Below, piece after piece: positions 8,111 through 21,066 of a DNA stretch of 64,000 nt. The stretch is from contig VGEO01000001.1 of assembly GCA_016869275.1 (NCBI GenBank), forward strand, positions 1 to 64,000, written 5' to 3'. The position numbers and the translations under genes are program-made. Within the stretch, counting starts at the first letter, position 1, and the number at the start of each line of letters is the position of its first letter. The stretch is from Alphaproteobacteria bacterium. Its GTDB lineage: Bacteria; Pseudomonadota; Alphaproteobacteria; SHVV01. Under the pieces are notes generated by a model that saw only the letters and a program-made list of their open reading frames with translations, was not told the DNA's origin and searched no databases.

Positions 8111-11100
8111 GTGCGCAAGCAACGGACGACGTTCGTGACCGACACCACGCCCGGCTGGCAGTTCTGGATCGACCGCGGCGGGACTTTTACCGATATCGTC
8201 GCACGCTCGCCTGACGGGGCGATCCGCACCCACAAGCTCTTGTCCGAGGCGCCCGAGCGCTACCGCGACGCCGCGCTCCAAGGCATCCGCGATATCCTGG
8301 GCGTGGCCGCGGCCGGCCCGATTCCGACCGCGGCGATCGCCGCCGTCAAGATGGGCACCACGGTCGCCACCAATGCGCTTCTGGAGCGCCGGGGCGAGCG
8401 GACCGCGCTTGTCGTCAACAAGGGCTTCGCCGACATCCTTCGCATCGGCTACCAGAACCGCCCCAACATTTTCGCCCGCAACATCCGCCTGCCGGCGATG
8501 CTGTACGATCGCGTGATCGAGGTCGATTGCCGCGTCACCGCCAAGGGCGAGGTCTTGCGCGGCATCGACCGCGGTTCGGTCGAGCGCGACCTCCGCGCCG
8601 CCAAGGATGCCGGGATTGCCGCGGTCGCGATCGCGTTTCTCCACGCCTATCGCTACCCAGCGCACGAGGCCGAAGTCGCGGCGATCGCGGCGAGCATCGG
8701 ATTTGCCCGGGTTTCGGCCTCGCACGCGGTGAGCCCGTTGATCAAGCTGGTGGCGCGCGGCGACACGACGGTGGTCGATGCTTACGTGTCGCCGATCTTG
8801 AACCGCTACGTCGCGCGGGTCGCGAGCGAGCTCGGCGGCACCCGCCTGTTCTTCATGCAGTCGAACGGCGGCCTAGCCGACGCCCGCCGCTTCCAGGGCA
8901 AGGATTCGATTCTGTCGGGGCCGGCCGGCGGCGTGGTCGGCGCGGTCCGCACCGCGGGCGTCGCCGGATTCGCGCGCGTGATCGGCTTCGACATGGGCGG
9001 GACGTCGACCGACGTTTCGCTCTACGACGGCCAGCTCGAGCGCACCTTCGAAAGCGAGGTCGCCGGCGTCCGCATCCGCGCGCCGATGATGGCGATCCAT
9101 ACCGTCGCCGCCGGCGGTGGCTCGATCCTCCACTTCGACGGCACCCGTTTCCGGGTTGGTCCCGATTCGGCTGGCGCCGATCCCGGCCCGGCCTGCTACC
9201 GCCGCGGCGGACCGTTGACCGTCACCGACGCCAACGTGATGGTCGGTAAGCTCGACCCCGAGTTTTTCCCGCGCGTATTCGGCCCGTCCGGCGATCAGCC
9301 GCTCGATCGCGAGGTCGTGGTCACGAAGTTCACCCAGCTCGCGGCCGCGGTCGCCGAAGCGCGCGGCCGCCCGACCTCGCCCGAAGATGTCGCCGAGGGC
9401 TTCCTCGCCATCGCCGTCGACAATATGGCGAACGCGATCAAAAAGATTTCGATCCAGCGCGGTCACGACGCCAGCGCATTCGTACTCAACTGTTTTGGCG
9501 GCGCCAGCGGCCAGCACGCCTGCGCCGTCGCCGACGCCCTCGGCATGACCAAGATCCTGATCCATCCGCACGCCGGCGTGCTGTCGGCCTACGGCATCGG
9601 TCTCGCCGACGTGGCGGTGATGCGCGAGCGCTCGATCGAGCTCGCGCTCGAGGCCGAGACGCTACCGGCGATCGGCGCCGCGCTCGATGCGCTGGCCGAT
9701 GCGGCGCGGACCGAAATCGCGGCGCAAGGCGTCGCCGCCGACCAAGTGCGCCTGCACCGCCGGATCCATTTGCGCTACCAGGGGAGCGATGTCGCGCTCA
9801 TCGTCGACGAGGCGCCGCTCGCCACGATGCGCGACGCGTTCGAAACCGCACACCGCGACCGCTATGGTTTTGCCGCGAGCGGCAGGCCACTGATCGCCGG
9901 CACGGTCGCAGTCGAAGCGGTCGGCGGCGCGACCGCGGCAAGTGCCGCCACCACGGTCGCGGCCAAGCGTGGGCCGAACCCCGCCCGCGGCAGCACCATG
10001 ATCTACCGCGACGGCGCCCACCACGACGCGGCGATCGTCGAGCGCGCCGCCCTGGGCGTCGGGCAACCGGTGGCGGGACCGGCGATCGTGATCGAGCCGC
10101 ACGGCACCAACGTCATCGATCCGGGGTGGACGGCCGAACTGACGGCAGCGCGCGATCTCGTTATCACCCGCGTCACCGAACGCCGCGCCAAGTCGGTGTC
10201 GACCGCGGTCGATCCGGTCATGCTCGAGATCTTCAACAACCTCTTCATGTCGATCGCCGAGCAGATGGGAACCGTGCTCGCGCACACCGCCCATTCGGTC
10301 AATATCAAGGAACGGCTCGATTTTTCATGTGCGCTGTTCGATGCCGCGGGCAGCCTTATCGCCAACGCGCCGCACATGCCGGTGCATCTGGGCTCGATGA
10401 GCGAGAGCGTCAAGACGGTAATCAAAGCCCGCGGCGCGACCCTGGCTCCGGGCGATGTCATCGCGCTCAACGCGCCCTATAACGGCGGCACCCACTTGCC
10501 CGACATCACGGTGATCGCGCCCGTGTTCGACGACGCCGGGCGGACGATCCTGTTTTACGTCGGTTCGCGCGGCCACCACGCCGATATCGGCGGCACCTCG
10601 CCGGGGTCAATGCCGCCCGATTCCAAGACCGTGGCCGAGGAAGGCATCCTGTTCGACAATGTCCGCGTCGTGCACGGCGGTAAGTTCGACGAAGCCGGCA
10701 TGCTCGCGCTGCTGACCTCGGGCCCCTACCCGGCCCGCAATCCATCCCAGAACGTCGCCGACCTCAAGGCGCAGATCGCCGCCTGCGAAAAGGGCGTCAA
10801 GGAAATCCGCCGCATGGTCACGGCTTACGGGCTCGACGTCGTGCGCGCCTACATGCGCTACGTCCAAGACAATGCCGAAGCCTGCGTCAAGCGGGCGCTC
10901 GGCGCGCTGACCAACGGCACCTGTCGCTATCCGCTCGACGATGGCAGCGAGATCGCGGTCGCGATCGCGATCGACCGCGCCAAAGGCCAAGCGACGATCG
11001 ACTTCGCCGGCAGTTCGAGTCAGCACGCACGGAACTTCAACGCCCCGCTCGCCGTCACCAAGGCGGCCGTGCTCTACGTGTTCCGCACCTTGATCGATGA

Positions 11101-11743
11101 GGACATTCCGCTCAACGAGGGCTGCTTGAAGCCCTTGAAGGTGATGGTGCCGGCCGGCTCGATGCTGAATCCGGTCGCGCCGGCCGCGGTCGTCGCCGGC
11201 AACGTCGAGACCAGCCAAGCCATCACCGATGCGCTCTACGGCGCGCTCGGCACCCTCGCCGGCTCGCAGGGGACGATGAACAACTTGACCTTCGGCAATG
11301 AGCACTACCAGTACTATGAGACGATCTGCGGCGGCGCCGGCGCCGGCCCCGACTTCGACGGCACCGACGCCGTCCACACCCACATGACCAACACGCGGTT
11401 GACCGACCCCGAGGTGATCGAGCTCCGCTTCCCGGTGATCGTCGAGAGCTTCGCGATCCGGCGCGGCTCGGGCGGTCGCGGCCGGCACCGCGGCGGCGAC
11501 GGCGTGGTACGGCGGATCCGCTTCCTCGAGCCGATGACGGCGGCGATCCTGTCGAGCCATCGGCGGGTGCCGCCACCCGGGGCCGCAGGCGGCGAGCCCG
11601 GCATGGTCGGCAGGAACTATGTGATCCGCGCCCGCGGCGAGCGCGTCGACTTGGCCGGCACCGCGATGACGTCGATGGCGCCGGGCGATGTTTTCGTGAT
11701 TGAAACGCCGGGCGGTGGCGGCTACGGACGCGTCTCGGCATAG
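8111..11743 (+). CDS. Fused hydantoinase/5-oxoprolinase (HyuA-HyuB)
   Basis: ATP-dependent amide-ring hydrolase family; the fused form is best known as 5-oxoprolinase, which opens 5-oxoproline to glutamate. 1210 residues. The HyuA part (about 10-680) begins [13 protein letters not shown] and carries the actin-like ATPase motif [12 protein letters not shown] near 300. The HyuB part begins near 700 ([20 protein letters not shown]) and continues to GGGGYGRV at the end. Starts are GTG at 8111 or GTG at 8135; neither has a good ribosome site. Caprolactam, hydantoin and acetophenone hydrolases share this architecture, so the substrate is not certain. Confidence 0.85.
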   Translation: MRKQRTTFVTDTTPGWQFWIDRGGTFTDIVARSPDGAIRTHKLLSEAPERYRDAALQGIRDILGVAAAGPIPTAAIAAVKMGTTVATNALLERRGERTALVVNKGFADILRIGYQNRPNIFARNIRLPAMLYDRVIEVDCRVTAKGEVLRGIDRGSVERDLRAAKDAGIAAVAIAFLHAYRYPAHEAEVAAIAASIGFARVSASHAVSPLIKLVARGDTTVVDAYVSPILNRYVARVASELGGTRLFFMQSNGGLADARRFQGKDSILSGPAGGVVGAVRTAGVAGFARVIGFDMGGTSTDVSLYDGQLERTFESEVAGVRIRAPMMAIHTVAAGGGSILHFDGTRFRVGPDSAGADPGPACYRRGGPLTVTDANVMVGKLDPEFFPRVFGPSGDQPLDREVVVTKFTQLAAAVAEARGRPTSPEDVAEGFLAIAVDNMANAIKKISIQRGHDASAFVLNCFGGASGQHACAVADALGMTKILIHPHAGVLSAYGIGLADVAVMRERSIELALEAETLPAIGAALDALADAARTEIAAQGVAADQVRLHRRIHLRYQGSDVALIVDEAPLATMRDAFETAHRDRYGFAASGRPLIAGTVAVEAVGGATAASAATTVAAKRGPNPARGSTMIYRDGAHHDAAIVERAALGVGQPVAGPAIVIEPHGTNVIDPGWTAELTAARDLVITRVTERRAKSVSTAVDPVMLEIFNNLFMSIAEQMGTVLAHTAHSVNIKERLDFSCALFDAAGSLIANAPHMPVHLGSMSESVKTVIKARGATLAPGDVIALNAPYNGGTHLPDITVIAPVFDDAGRTILFYVGSRGHHADIGGTSPGSMPPDSKTVAEEGILFDNVRVVHGGKFDEAGMLALLTSGPYPARNPSQNVADLKAQIAACEKGVKEIRRMVTAYGLDVVRAYMRYVQDNAEACVKRALGALTNGTCRYPLDDGSEIAVAIAIDRAKGQATIDFAGSSSQHARNFNAPLAVTKAAVLYVFRTLIDEDIPLNEGCLKPLKVMVPAGSMLNPVAPAAVVAGNVETSQAITDALYGALGTLAGSQGTMNNLTFGNEHYQYYETICGGAGAGPDFDGTDAVHTHMTNTRLTDPEVIELRFPVIVESFAIRRGSGGRGRHRGGDGVVRRIRFLEPMTAAILSSHRRVPPPGAAGGEPGMVGRNYVIRARGERVDLAGTAMTSMAPGDVFVIETPGGGGYGRVSA

Positions 11744-11780
11744 ATGGGCGAATAGACAGAAGCGGAACGGGGGTTCGACG

Positions 11781-12521
11781 ATGGAGACGATGCTGATCAC
11801 CGGCGCCAACCGCGGGCTCGGGCTCGAATGGGTACGCCAGCTCGACGCCGCCGGCTGGCGGGTCCACGCTACCTACCGCGACCCGGCCAAAGCCGAAGGC
11901 CTGTTCGCGATCGCCAAGAAGTCGCACGGCCGGGTCGTGCCGCATCAGCTCGACGTCACCGACTTCACTGCAATCGATCGTCTATCCGTCACGCTCAAGG
12001 ACGAAGCGATCGACGTCTTGAACAACAACGCCGGTATCCTGCCGGCACGGAAAAAGTTCGGGCAGACCGACTACGACGAATGGGCGCGGATCATGCGCAA
12101 CAACCTGTTCTCCTACATGAAGATGGCGGAGGCCTTCGTCGAGCAGATCGCGCGTAGCCGGCGCAAGATGATTCTATGCATGACCTCCGGCCTGTCCTCG
12201 CTTTCCGCCGCCGGCTCGCGCGGAACCGCCTCCAAGTTCGGCGACGGCAAGCACGTCTATCGCACCACCAAGTGCGCCGTGAACATGCTAGCGATCAATC
12301 TGGCCGGATATCTGGCCGAGCGGGGCGTCATCGCGCTCTCGGTAACGCCGGGCTGGGCCAACACCGAGATGGGCCGGGCCGACCTCGACCCCGGCTACTC
12401 TCCCGATGACCTCGTCGACCCGGTCAAGTCGGTCGAGGGCATGCGTAGAATCATCGCCACCGCGACGATCGAGGACAGCGGGCGCCTGATGCGCTGGGAC
12501 GGCTCGACCCTGCCGTTCTGA
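11781..12521 (+). CDS. Short-chain dehydrogenase/reductase, copy 1 of a tandem array
   Basis: NAD(P)-dependent SDR of the C-factor/sniffer-like group. 246 residues. TGANRGLG at about 6-13 is the cofactor glycine motif, NNAG follows near 77, and YRTTK gives the catalytic Tyr and Lys. The start ATG at 11781 places the Rossmann motif in the normal position; the longer frame open through the oxoprolinase end is not used. It lies 37 bases after the oxoprolinase and starts a row of four related SDR genes. Substrate unknown. Confidence 0.88.
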   Translation: METMLITGANRGLGLEWVRQLDAAGWRVHATYRDPAKAEGLFAIAKKSHGRVVPHQLDVTDFTAIDRLSVTLKDEAIDVLNNNAGILPARKKFGQTDYDEWARIMRNNLFSYMKMAEAFVEQIARSRRKMILCMTSGLSSLSAAGSRGTASKFGDGKHVYRTTKCAVNMLAINLAGYLAERGVIALSVTPGWANTEMGRADLDPGYSPDDLVDPVKSVEGMRRIIATATIEDSGRLMRWDGSTLPF

Positions 12522-12565
12522 TCGGCGTTTGACCGCCCGGCATCGCCACGTTAGCGTTCGCCGCC

Positions 12566-13300
12566 ATGGACACGATGCTTCTCACCGGGGCCAACCGCGG
12601 GCTTGGCCTGGAATGGGTGCGCCAGCTCGATCAAGCCGGTTGGCGCGTTCTCGCCTGCTGTCGCAACCCGGCCAAGGCTGCCGAACTCAACGCGATCGCC
12701 GCCAAATCGAAAGGCCGCGTCACCGTTCACAAACTGGATGTCACCCATCACGGCCAGGTCGACAAGCTCGCGCACGAGCTTCGCGACGTTCCGATCGATG
12801 TCTTGAACAACAATGCCGGCGTGCTGCCGACCCGCGACAGGTGGGGCGAGACCGATTATCACAAGTGGCAGGAGCTGATCTGGACCAACTTGTTCTCGAC
12901 CTGCAAGGTCTCGGAGGCATTCACGCCGCACGTCGCCAAGAGCCGGCGCAAGATCATCCTGACCATGGCCTCGACGCTCTCCAGCGTGTCGATGCCGGGC
13001 GGCGGGCCGCTGGTGTGGGGTGACGAGAAGCACGTCTACCGAACCACCAAGGCCGGCATCAACATGCTGGCGAAGAGCATGTCGGGGTACCTGAAACCGA
13101 TGGGGATCATCGTCGTCTCGATCAACCCCGGTTGGGCCAACACCGAGATGGGCCGCCAGGACCTCGAGCCCGACCAGACCACCGATATTCTGCTCGATCC
13201 GGTCGTCAGTATCCGCAGCATGCGCCAGTTGATCGACAAGCTGACGCTGAACGAGACCGGCAACCTCTACAAGTGGAACGGCGAGGAGCTGCCGCCATGA
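12566..13300 (+). CDS. Short-chain dehydrogenase/reductase, copy 2 of the tandem array
   Basis: SDR closely related to the preceding gene: both begin M(D/E)TMLxTGANRGLGLEWVRQLD and share the NNNAG segment and YRTTK catalytic motif. 244 residues, full length. The spacing of 44 bases to copy 1 and 37 to copy 3 suggests one transcript. Similarity is clear in protein but the DNA has drifted, so the duplication is not recent. No substrate can be assigned. Confidence 0.88.
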   Translation: MDTMLLTGANRGLGLEWVRQLDQAGWRVLACCRNPAKAAELNAIAAKSKGRVTVHKLDVTHHGQVDKLAHELRDVPIDVLNNNAGVLPTRDRWGETDYHKWQELIWTNLFSTCKVSEAFTPHVAKSRRKIILTMASTLSSVSMPGGGPLVWGDEKHVYRTTKAGINMLAKSMSGYLKPMGIIVVSINPGWANTEMGRQDLEPDQTTDILLDPVVSIRSMRQLIDKLTLNETGNLYKWNGEELPP

Positions 13301-13337
13301 CGGTCGCTCCGACCCCGGATCGAACGCGGTAGCGCGC

Positions 13338-14036
13338 GTGGAGACCGTTCTCATTACCGGCGCCAACCGCGGCCTCGGCCTCGAGTTCGTCCGGCAGTAC
13401 AACGCCGCCGGCTGGCGCGTGTTCGCGTGCTGCCGCGAACCAACCGGCGCCGCGGCGCGCGACCTCAACATGTTGGCCGGTACCTCCGGCCGGCGCGTCA
13501 CCGTGCATCGCCTGGACGTCGCCAACCACGCCCAAGTCGACCAGCTGGCGCTATCGCTCAAGCGCGAGGCGATCGACGTCCTGATCAACAATGCCGGCGT
13601 CCAAGGGCCGAACGAGGACTTCGGCAAGACCGACTACAAACGTTTCGCGCAGACGCTGGCGATCAACGTGCTGGCGCCTATGAAAGTCGCCGAGGCGTTC
13701 GCCGGCCACCTCGCCGCCAGCCGGCGAAAAGTCTTGGCGACGATCTCGAGCCGGATGGGCAGCATCGGTTTGACCACGGGCGACACCGCGATCGCCTATC
13801 GCACCTCGAAAGCCGCCGCCAACATGGTGGCGAAGAACCTGGCCGGGCTGCTCGGACCGCTTGGCATCACCGTGCTGGCGCTCTCGCCGGGCTGGGTCAA
13901 GACCGACATGGGCGGCGCCAATGCGCCGCTCGATGTGCCGACCAGCGTCGCCGCCGTGCGCGCTATCGTCGCGCGCGCGACGGCCGCCGAGTCGGGGAAG
14001 TTCTTCCACTACGACGGCACCGATCTGCCGTGGTAG
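13338..14036 (+). CDS. Short-chain dehydrogenase/reductase, copy 3 of the tandem array
   Basis: Third SDR of the array, 232 residues, starting at GTG 13338 (METVLITGANRGLGLEFVRQ). It has the TGANRGLG motif, INNAG near 80 and YRTSK as catalytic Tyr/Lys. It is somewhat shorter than copies 1 and 2, mainly in the segment after the catalytic Ser. Its TAG stop at 14034-14036 is overlapped by the reading frame of the truncated fourth copy. Confidence 0.87.
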   Translation: METVLITGANRGLGLEFVRQYNAAGWRVFACCREPTGAAARDLNMLAGTSGRRVTVHRLDVANHAQVDQLALSLKREAIDVLINNAGVQGPNEDFGKTDYKRFAQTLAINVLAPMKVAEAFAGHLAASRRKVLATISSRMGSIGLTTGDTAIAYRTSKAAANMVAKNLAGLLGPLGITVLALSPGWVKTDMGGANAPLDVPTSVAAVRAIVARATAAESGKFFHYDGTDLPW

Positions 14037-14608
14037 CGCCCGGCGGCGCCGTCGCGCTGGCCGCCGCCGGCCGCGTCACCCTCCACGCGTTCGACGTCGC
14101 CGAGCACCGCACCGTCGATCGGCTCGCCCGCGAACTCGCCGGCGAACCGATTGACATACTCCTCAACGCCGCCGGCCTGGCCGGGCACGAGCCGCAGGCG
14201 TTCGGCCTGGTCGACTACAGCGACTGGCTGGCGGTGCTGCAGGTGAACGTGATGGGCCCGCTCAAAATGGCGGAAAGCTTCGTCGATCACGTCGAAGCGA
14301 GCGAGCGGCGTACGATCGCCATCCTGTCGAGTCGCATGGGTTCGATCCACGAAACCCCGGGCGGCTACTACCCGTACTCATCGAGCAAAGCGGCCGTGAA
14401 CATGGTCGGACGGTCGCTCGCGGCCGACCTCGACGCACGCGATATCACGGTGGTCATGCTGAATCCCGGACCGGTCGCCGCCGCGACCGACCGCGGCGGG
14501 CTTTCGGCCACCGCGAGCGTCGCGCAGCTGCGGGCGGTGATCGAGCGGCTCACGCCCGCCGATTCCGGCAGCTTCCTCAACTACGACGGCAGTGCCTGTC
14601 CGTGGTGA
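14030..14608 (+). pseudogene. N-terminally truncated fourth SDR copy
   Basis: The frame from GTG 14030 gives 192 residues that align with copies 1-3 from about residue 50 onward: GRVTLHAFDVAEHRTVDRLA matches the equivalent stretch of copy 3, followed by LLNAAG, the YSSSK catalytic pair and a full C-terminus. The first 50 residues with the TGxxxGxG nucleotide-binding motif are missing, and the frame begins inside the stop region of copy 3. A deletion between copies explains this. It cannot bind NAD(P) in the usual way, so I call it a remnant, though the rest of the frame is intact. Confidence 0.7.
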
Positions 14609-14615
14609 GCCGCGC

Positions 14616-14912
14616 TCACGCGCCGCGCAGTTCGACGATCGCGGCGTCAGCGTAGGCGAAGCCGAGGGTCCGCTCGGCTTCGCGGATGACGTCTTCGCGC
14701 GCCGTGAACTCGCCGGGATTGTGAAGATCGACGTTGCGGCCCTTACGCTGAATCCGGTTCACTTCGCGCACGTAGGGCGCGTCGTCTTCAACCGGCCCGA
14801 TCACGTTGAAAACGCCGTTGTCGCGATCGACGACGACGATGAAGAACGGTTCGGGATGGAGATGGGACCACGCTTCCTTAACGCTTCTGCATTTTCGACG
14901 ACGCTTCGCCAC
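14616..14912 (-). CDS. Small conserved-looking protein of unknown function
   Basis: 98 residues starting at GTG (MAKRRRKCRSVKEAW). The N-terminus is basic, the rest mixed and soluble, with no signal peptide or membrane segment. FFIVVVDRDNGVFNVIGP reads like a beta-hairpin. It is convergent with the SDR array, ending eight bases from it, and stands alone upstream of metH. I recognise no family; it is accepted because the composition looks protein-like and no better gene occupies the opposite strand. Confidence 0.55.
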   Translation of the reverse strand: MAKRRRKCRSVKEAWSHLHPEPFFIVVVDRDNGVFNVIGPVEDDAPYVREVNRIQRKGRNVDLHNPGEFTAREDVIREAERTLGFAYADAAIVELRGA

Positions 14913-15005
14913 GCTGGTGCCTCGGTTGACTGCGACGCCGCCTACGGTCGTTCATAACGCGGGCGCCGCCAGCCGGCAAGGTCGGCCCTGTCACACCGCT
15001 GTCAC

Positions 15006-17659
<2,654 letters not shown>

Positions 17660-17663
<4 letters not shown>

Positions 17664-18724
17664 GACGCGAGCTCGAACGGTTCGAGGCCGGCGAGGCGGA
17701 GCCGCGGCGGCGGCGCCGGCACTGGGCGCGGCGGCACGCCGGCGACCGCATCGGCGATCGCAGCCATATGCTCGGGCGTAGTGCCGCAGCAGCCCCCGAC
17801 GAGATTGAGGAGGCCGGCGCGCGCCCATTCGCCGAGCTGGCTCGCCATCGAGGACGGCGTGTCGTCGTAGCCGCCGAACTCGTTGGGCAGCCCAGCGTTG
17901 GGGTAGGCGCTCACCAGCGTGTCGGCGACGCGCGCCAAGTCGGCGACATAGGGGCGCATCTCGCGGGCGCCGAACGCGCAATTGAGGCCGACGCTCCACG
18001 GCCGGGAATGACGAACCGAAATCCAGAACGCTTCCGTGGTCTGGCCCGACAGGGTACGGCCAGAAAGATCGGTGATGGTGCCCGAGATCATGAGCGGCAC
18101 CGCCGCGCCGCGCGCTTCGAACAGGGCGTCGATCGCATAGAGCGCCGCTTTGGCGTTCAGGGTATCGAAAATGGTCTCGACCAACAGCAGATCGACGCCG
18201 CCATCGAGCAGGCCGCGCGCCGCCTCGCCGTAGGCGGCCACCAGCTCGTCGAACGTCACGCTGCGATGGTCCGGGTTGTTGACGTCGGGCGAGATCGATG
18301 CGGTCTTGTTGGTCGGCCCGATCGCGCCGGCGACGAAGCGGTGGCGCTTGGGATCGCGCTGGGTGGCGGCATCGGCGGCCTGGCGTGCGATCGCCGCACC
18401 GCCCCGGTTGATTTCGTAGGCGAGCGCCTCGGTGCCGTAGTCGGCCTGCGAGATTCGCGTGGCGTTGAAGGTGTTAGTCTCAATCACGTCGACGCCGGCC
18501 GCGAGGAACCGCTCGTGGATCCCGAAGATGATTTCGGGATTACTCAGATTGAGCAGATCGTTGTTGCCGCGCAAATCGTGAGGGTGGTCGGCGAACCGGG
18601 CACCGCGATACCGCGTTTCGTCGAGCTCGTGCGACTGGATCATCGTGCCCATCGCGCCGTCGATGACGAGAATGCGCTCGCGCGCTTCGCGTTCGAGATA
18701 CGCGCGGCCGGTGGTCGCGGTCAT
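17660..18724 (-). CDS. metH: Methionine synthase MetH, homocysteine-binding part
   Basis: Zinc-dependent homocysteine methyltransferase module, 354 residues, matching the first domain of standard MetH. It begins near [12 protein letters not shown] and supplies the zinc thiols in GLNCAFG and [10 protein letters not shown]. Alone it would resemble a betaine/homocysteine methyltransferase, but overlap with the gene for the remaining MetH domains shows that the two form one split enzyme. It overlaps metF (18721-18724) and metH-C (17660-17663) by four bases each, so all are probably translationally coupled. Confidence 0.92.
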
Positions 18725-19665
18725 GTCGCCCCCATAGCACCCGGCGCGGCGGCAGTCGGTCGCAAGCCCAGGATGTGGCAGATGGCGTAGGTCAGGTCGG
18801 CCCGGTTCAGCGTATAGAAATGGAACTCGTCGATCCCGGCCTGCTGCAGTCGGCGGCACTGTTCGGCCGCGACGGTCGCGGCTACGAGCTTGCGCGTTTC
18901 GGCATCGTCGTCGAGTCCGTCGAACAGGCCCGAAAGCCAAGCGGGAACCGTGGTGCCGCACGTCGCGCTGAAGCGTACGACTTGTGCGAAATTCGTGACC
19001 GGGAGGATTCCAGGCACGATAGGCACCGTGACCCCAGCGGCGCGGGCGCGGTCACGAAAGCGAAGGTAGACATCCGGATCGAAGAAATACTGGGTGATGG
19101 CGCGGCACGCACCGGCGTCGACCTTGCGTTTGAGATTGTCGACGTCGTCGGCGGCGCTCCGCGCCTCGGGGTGAACCTCGGGGTAGGCGGCGACGCTCAC
19201 CTCGAAGTCGGTGATCCGCTTCAAGCCTGCCACTAGCTCGGCGGCGAAACGGTAGCCGTCGGGATGCGGGACATAGGAACCGGCGCCGTTCGGCGGATCG
19301 CCGCGCAGCGCGACGATGTGGCGGATGCCGCTTTGCCAGTACTGGCGCGCGACCTGATCGACCTCGGCGCGCGAGGCCCCGATACAGGTGAGGTGCGCGG
19401 CGGGATTGAGGCCGACCTCGCGTTCCAACCGTTCGACGATCGCGTGGGTCCGCTCGCGCGTGCTGCCGCCGGCACCGTAGGTGACCGAGACGAACCGCGG
19501 CGCCAGCGGCGCGAGCCGTGTCACCGTCCGCCACAGCGCCGCCTCGAGCTCGGGCGTCTTGGGAGGGAAAAACTCGAACGACACGCCGATCGCCGGCCGC
19601 GCCGGGCCGGCGGCGAACGTGATCCCGCCGACTTGGGCGGCTGCGATCGACCGGGCGGCGATCAT
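18721..19665 (-). CDS. metF: 5,10-methylenetetrahydrofolate reductase MetF
   Basis: Flavin enzyme that makes 5-methyl-tetrahydrofolate, the methyl donor for MetH. 314 residues with the MTHFR barrel: SFEFFPPKT near 30, [12 protein letters not shown] near 60, ALRGDPP near 120, and ITQYFFD. The extended N-terminus (about 25 residues) is Ala-rich. It overlaps the regulator gene upstream and the homocysteine-methyltransferase gene downstream by four bases each, giving a compact folate-methionine operon. Confidence 0.95.
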   Translation of the reverse strand: MIAARSIAAAQVGGITFAAGPARPAIGVSFEFFPPKTPELEAALWRTVTRLAPLAPRFVSVTYGAGGSTRERTHAIVERLEREVGLNPAAHLTCIGASRAEVDQVARQYWQSGIRHIVALRGDPPNGAGSYVPHPDGYRFAAELVAGLKRITDFEVSVAAYPEVHPEARSAADDVDNLKRKVDAGACRAITQYFFDPDVYLRFRDRARAAGVTVPIVPGILPVTNFAQVVRFSATCGTTVPAWLSGLFDGLDDDAETRKLVAATVAAEQCRRLQQAGIDEFHFYTLNRADLTYAICHILGLRPTAAAPGAMGAT

Positions 19666-20627
19666 TCGGCGGCCTTAGGAACCGCGCCGGCCGCGCGGGC
19701 CCCCGCGCGAATGGCCCGCCACAACACGACCGTGAGCGGCGTGCCCTCGAAGCGGCGCGGCGGTTCGGGCCGGAGCCGGTTGGCGCGGAGCCAGCCATTG
19801 ACTTCATCGTCGCTAAACCCGAGGCGGCGATGAGCGTGGTCGGCACGCAAATGCTCGAGCGCATGAGGGGCGAAGTCGACGATCACGATCTCGCCGCCGG
19901 GCTTCAGCGTGCGCGCCGCTTCGGCGATCGCACGCGCCGGGTCGGACGCGAAATGCAGCACTTGATGGAACGTCACCGCATCGACCGCGGCTTCGTCGAG
20001 CGGCAACGCGTACATGTCGGCGTGGCGAACGTAACAGTTGCGCAGGCCGGCGCGTTCGAGGTTGGCGCGGGCGACTTGAAGCATTTCGCGCGAGAGATCG
20101 ACGCCGACGCCGCGTTCGACGTGACGGCCGAGGACTTCGAGCACGCGTCCGGTCCCGGTCCCGACATCCAGGAGGTCGGTGACGCCGCGCCCGACGAAGA
20201 CCTCGAGCAACGCGCGCTCGACGTCGCTGTCGGGTACGTGGAGCGCGCGAATTTCGTTCCACCGCGACGCGTTGGCGCGGAAATAGGCGGCGGCGATTTC
20301 GCTCCGCGTCGCTTTGACCGCGTGCAGTCGCTCGCGGTCGCGTCCCAGTCGGGGGTCGTCGGGATCGAGCGAGGTTACGACGTGACGCGCCAACGCCGCG
20401 CCTTCACCCGTATCCGCCAGCCGGAAGAACACCCACGCTCCTTCGCGAAATCGCGACAGCAACCCGGCATCGCATAGCAGCTTCAAGTGTCGCGACACCC
20501 GCGGCTGGCTTTGACCGAGCACCTGGGCGAGCTCGGATTCGGTCAGTTCGCCCTCGGCACAGAGGGCGAGCAGCCGCAATCGCGATTCTTCGCCCGCCGC
20601 CTTCAGTCCGCGGAGAAGTCGGAGCAT
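19662..20627 (-). CDS. sahR: ArsR-type regulator fused to a SAM-binding methyltransferase domain, SahR-like
   Basis: 321 residues. The N-terminal ArsR winged helix (about 1-90) has ELTESELAQVLGQSQPRVSRHLK as its recognition region. It lacks the metal-binding ELCVCD motif of arsenic sensors. A class I methyltransferase fold follows (about 135-290), with the SAM motif LLDVGTGTGRVLE. This ArsR-plus-methyltransferase architecture next to metF/metH is that of SahR, the S-adenosylhomocysteine-responsive regulator of the methionine cycle in Proteobacteria. The name is an inference from architecture and context. It leads the operon with metF and split metH. Confidence 0.78.
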   Translation of the reverse strand: MLRLLRGLKAAGEESRLRLLALCAEGELTESELAQVLGQSQPRVSRHLKLLCDAGLLSRFREGAWVFFRLADTGEGAALARHVVTSLDPDDPRLGRDRERLHAVKATRSEIAAAYFRANASRWNEIRALHVPDSDVERALLEVFVGRGVTDLLDVGTGTGRVLEVLGRHVERGVGVDLSREMLQVARANLERAGLRNCYVRHADMYALPLDEAAVDAVTFHQVLHFASDPARAIAEAARTLKPGGEIVIVDFAPHALEHLRADHAHRRLGFSDDEVNGWLRANRLRPEPPRRFEGTPLTVVLWRAIRAGARAAGAVPKAAE

Positions 20628-21066
20628 CGACCTACCCAGTTTGCCGTCACCGGCTCATGCGTGGCCGGGCTGACGTGGTTCGTTCACTTGGATGATGATA
20701 TTGGAAATGTATTAAATAACAATATATTTATATACCTTGAAAAAAGCCAACCTCGGCGCCCGAACGTAGTTAGTCGGACGTATGCACCAACGAGGATTCT
20801 CGGCCACAGCGGCGCTAAAATTTACCACACCGCACGCGGCGCTTGCTGGTACCGCGCGGTCCGATGTGATACGGAGAACAGTCTTATTATCCGGGGGGTT
20901 ACCGGAAGGAACGGAGACGTGCGCCCAAGTGGCCGACGATGGTTGGGGCCACCTCGGGGTGCGGACAGAAGACGGGGAAGAAACGACGGGCGGAGGCAAT
21001 CCGCCGGTCGGACGGCACGTATCGAGTGAGAAGCGTCATAACAACACGAGCGGTCAGTAGCGTCAC
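20628..21066. promoter_or_regulatory. Divergent intergenic region sahR/mlaA with an AT-rich island
   Basis: 439 bases without a convincing gene. Positions about 20690-20745 are strikingly AT-rich in a GC-rich chromosome. A dyad of ATATTG (20698-20703) and CAATAT (20720-20725) has arm starts 22 bases apart, and a palindrome AATATATT lies at 20721-20728. These are candidate promoter/operator elements for the sahR-metF-metH operon, possibly the SahR site. I do not remember the SahR consensus well enough to claim a match. Nothing recognisable was seen from 20760 to 21066 beyond the leader of mlaA. Confidence 0.45.

Noticed and set aside
10607..11809. 400-codon minus-strand frame inside the oxoprolinase gene
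   Set aside because: Antisense to the well-conserved HyuB domain, no recognisable motif.
13427..14029. Extension of the fourth SDR frame upstream through copy 3
   Set aside because: The frame is open but the translated residues are an out-of-frame reading of copy 3 and bear no SDR similarity; only 14030 onward matches the family.
8111..14608. Oxoprolinase plus SDR array as one biosynthetic cluster
   Set aside because: The genes are adjacent, but no carrier, synthetase, transporter or regulator accompanies them; a shared pathway is not supported by anything beyond proximity.
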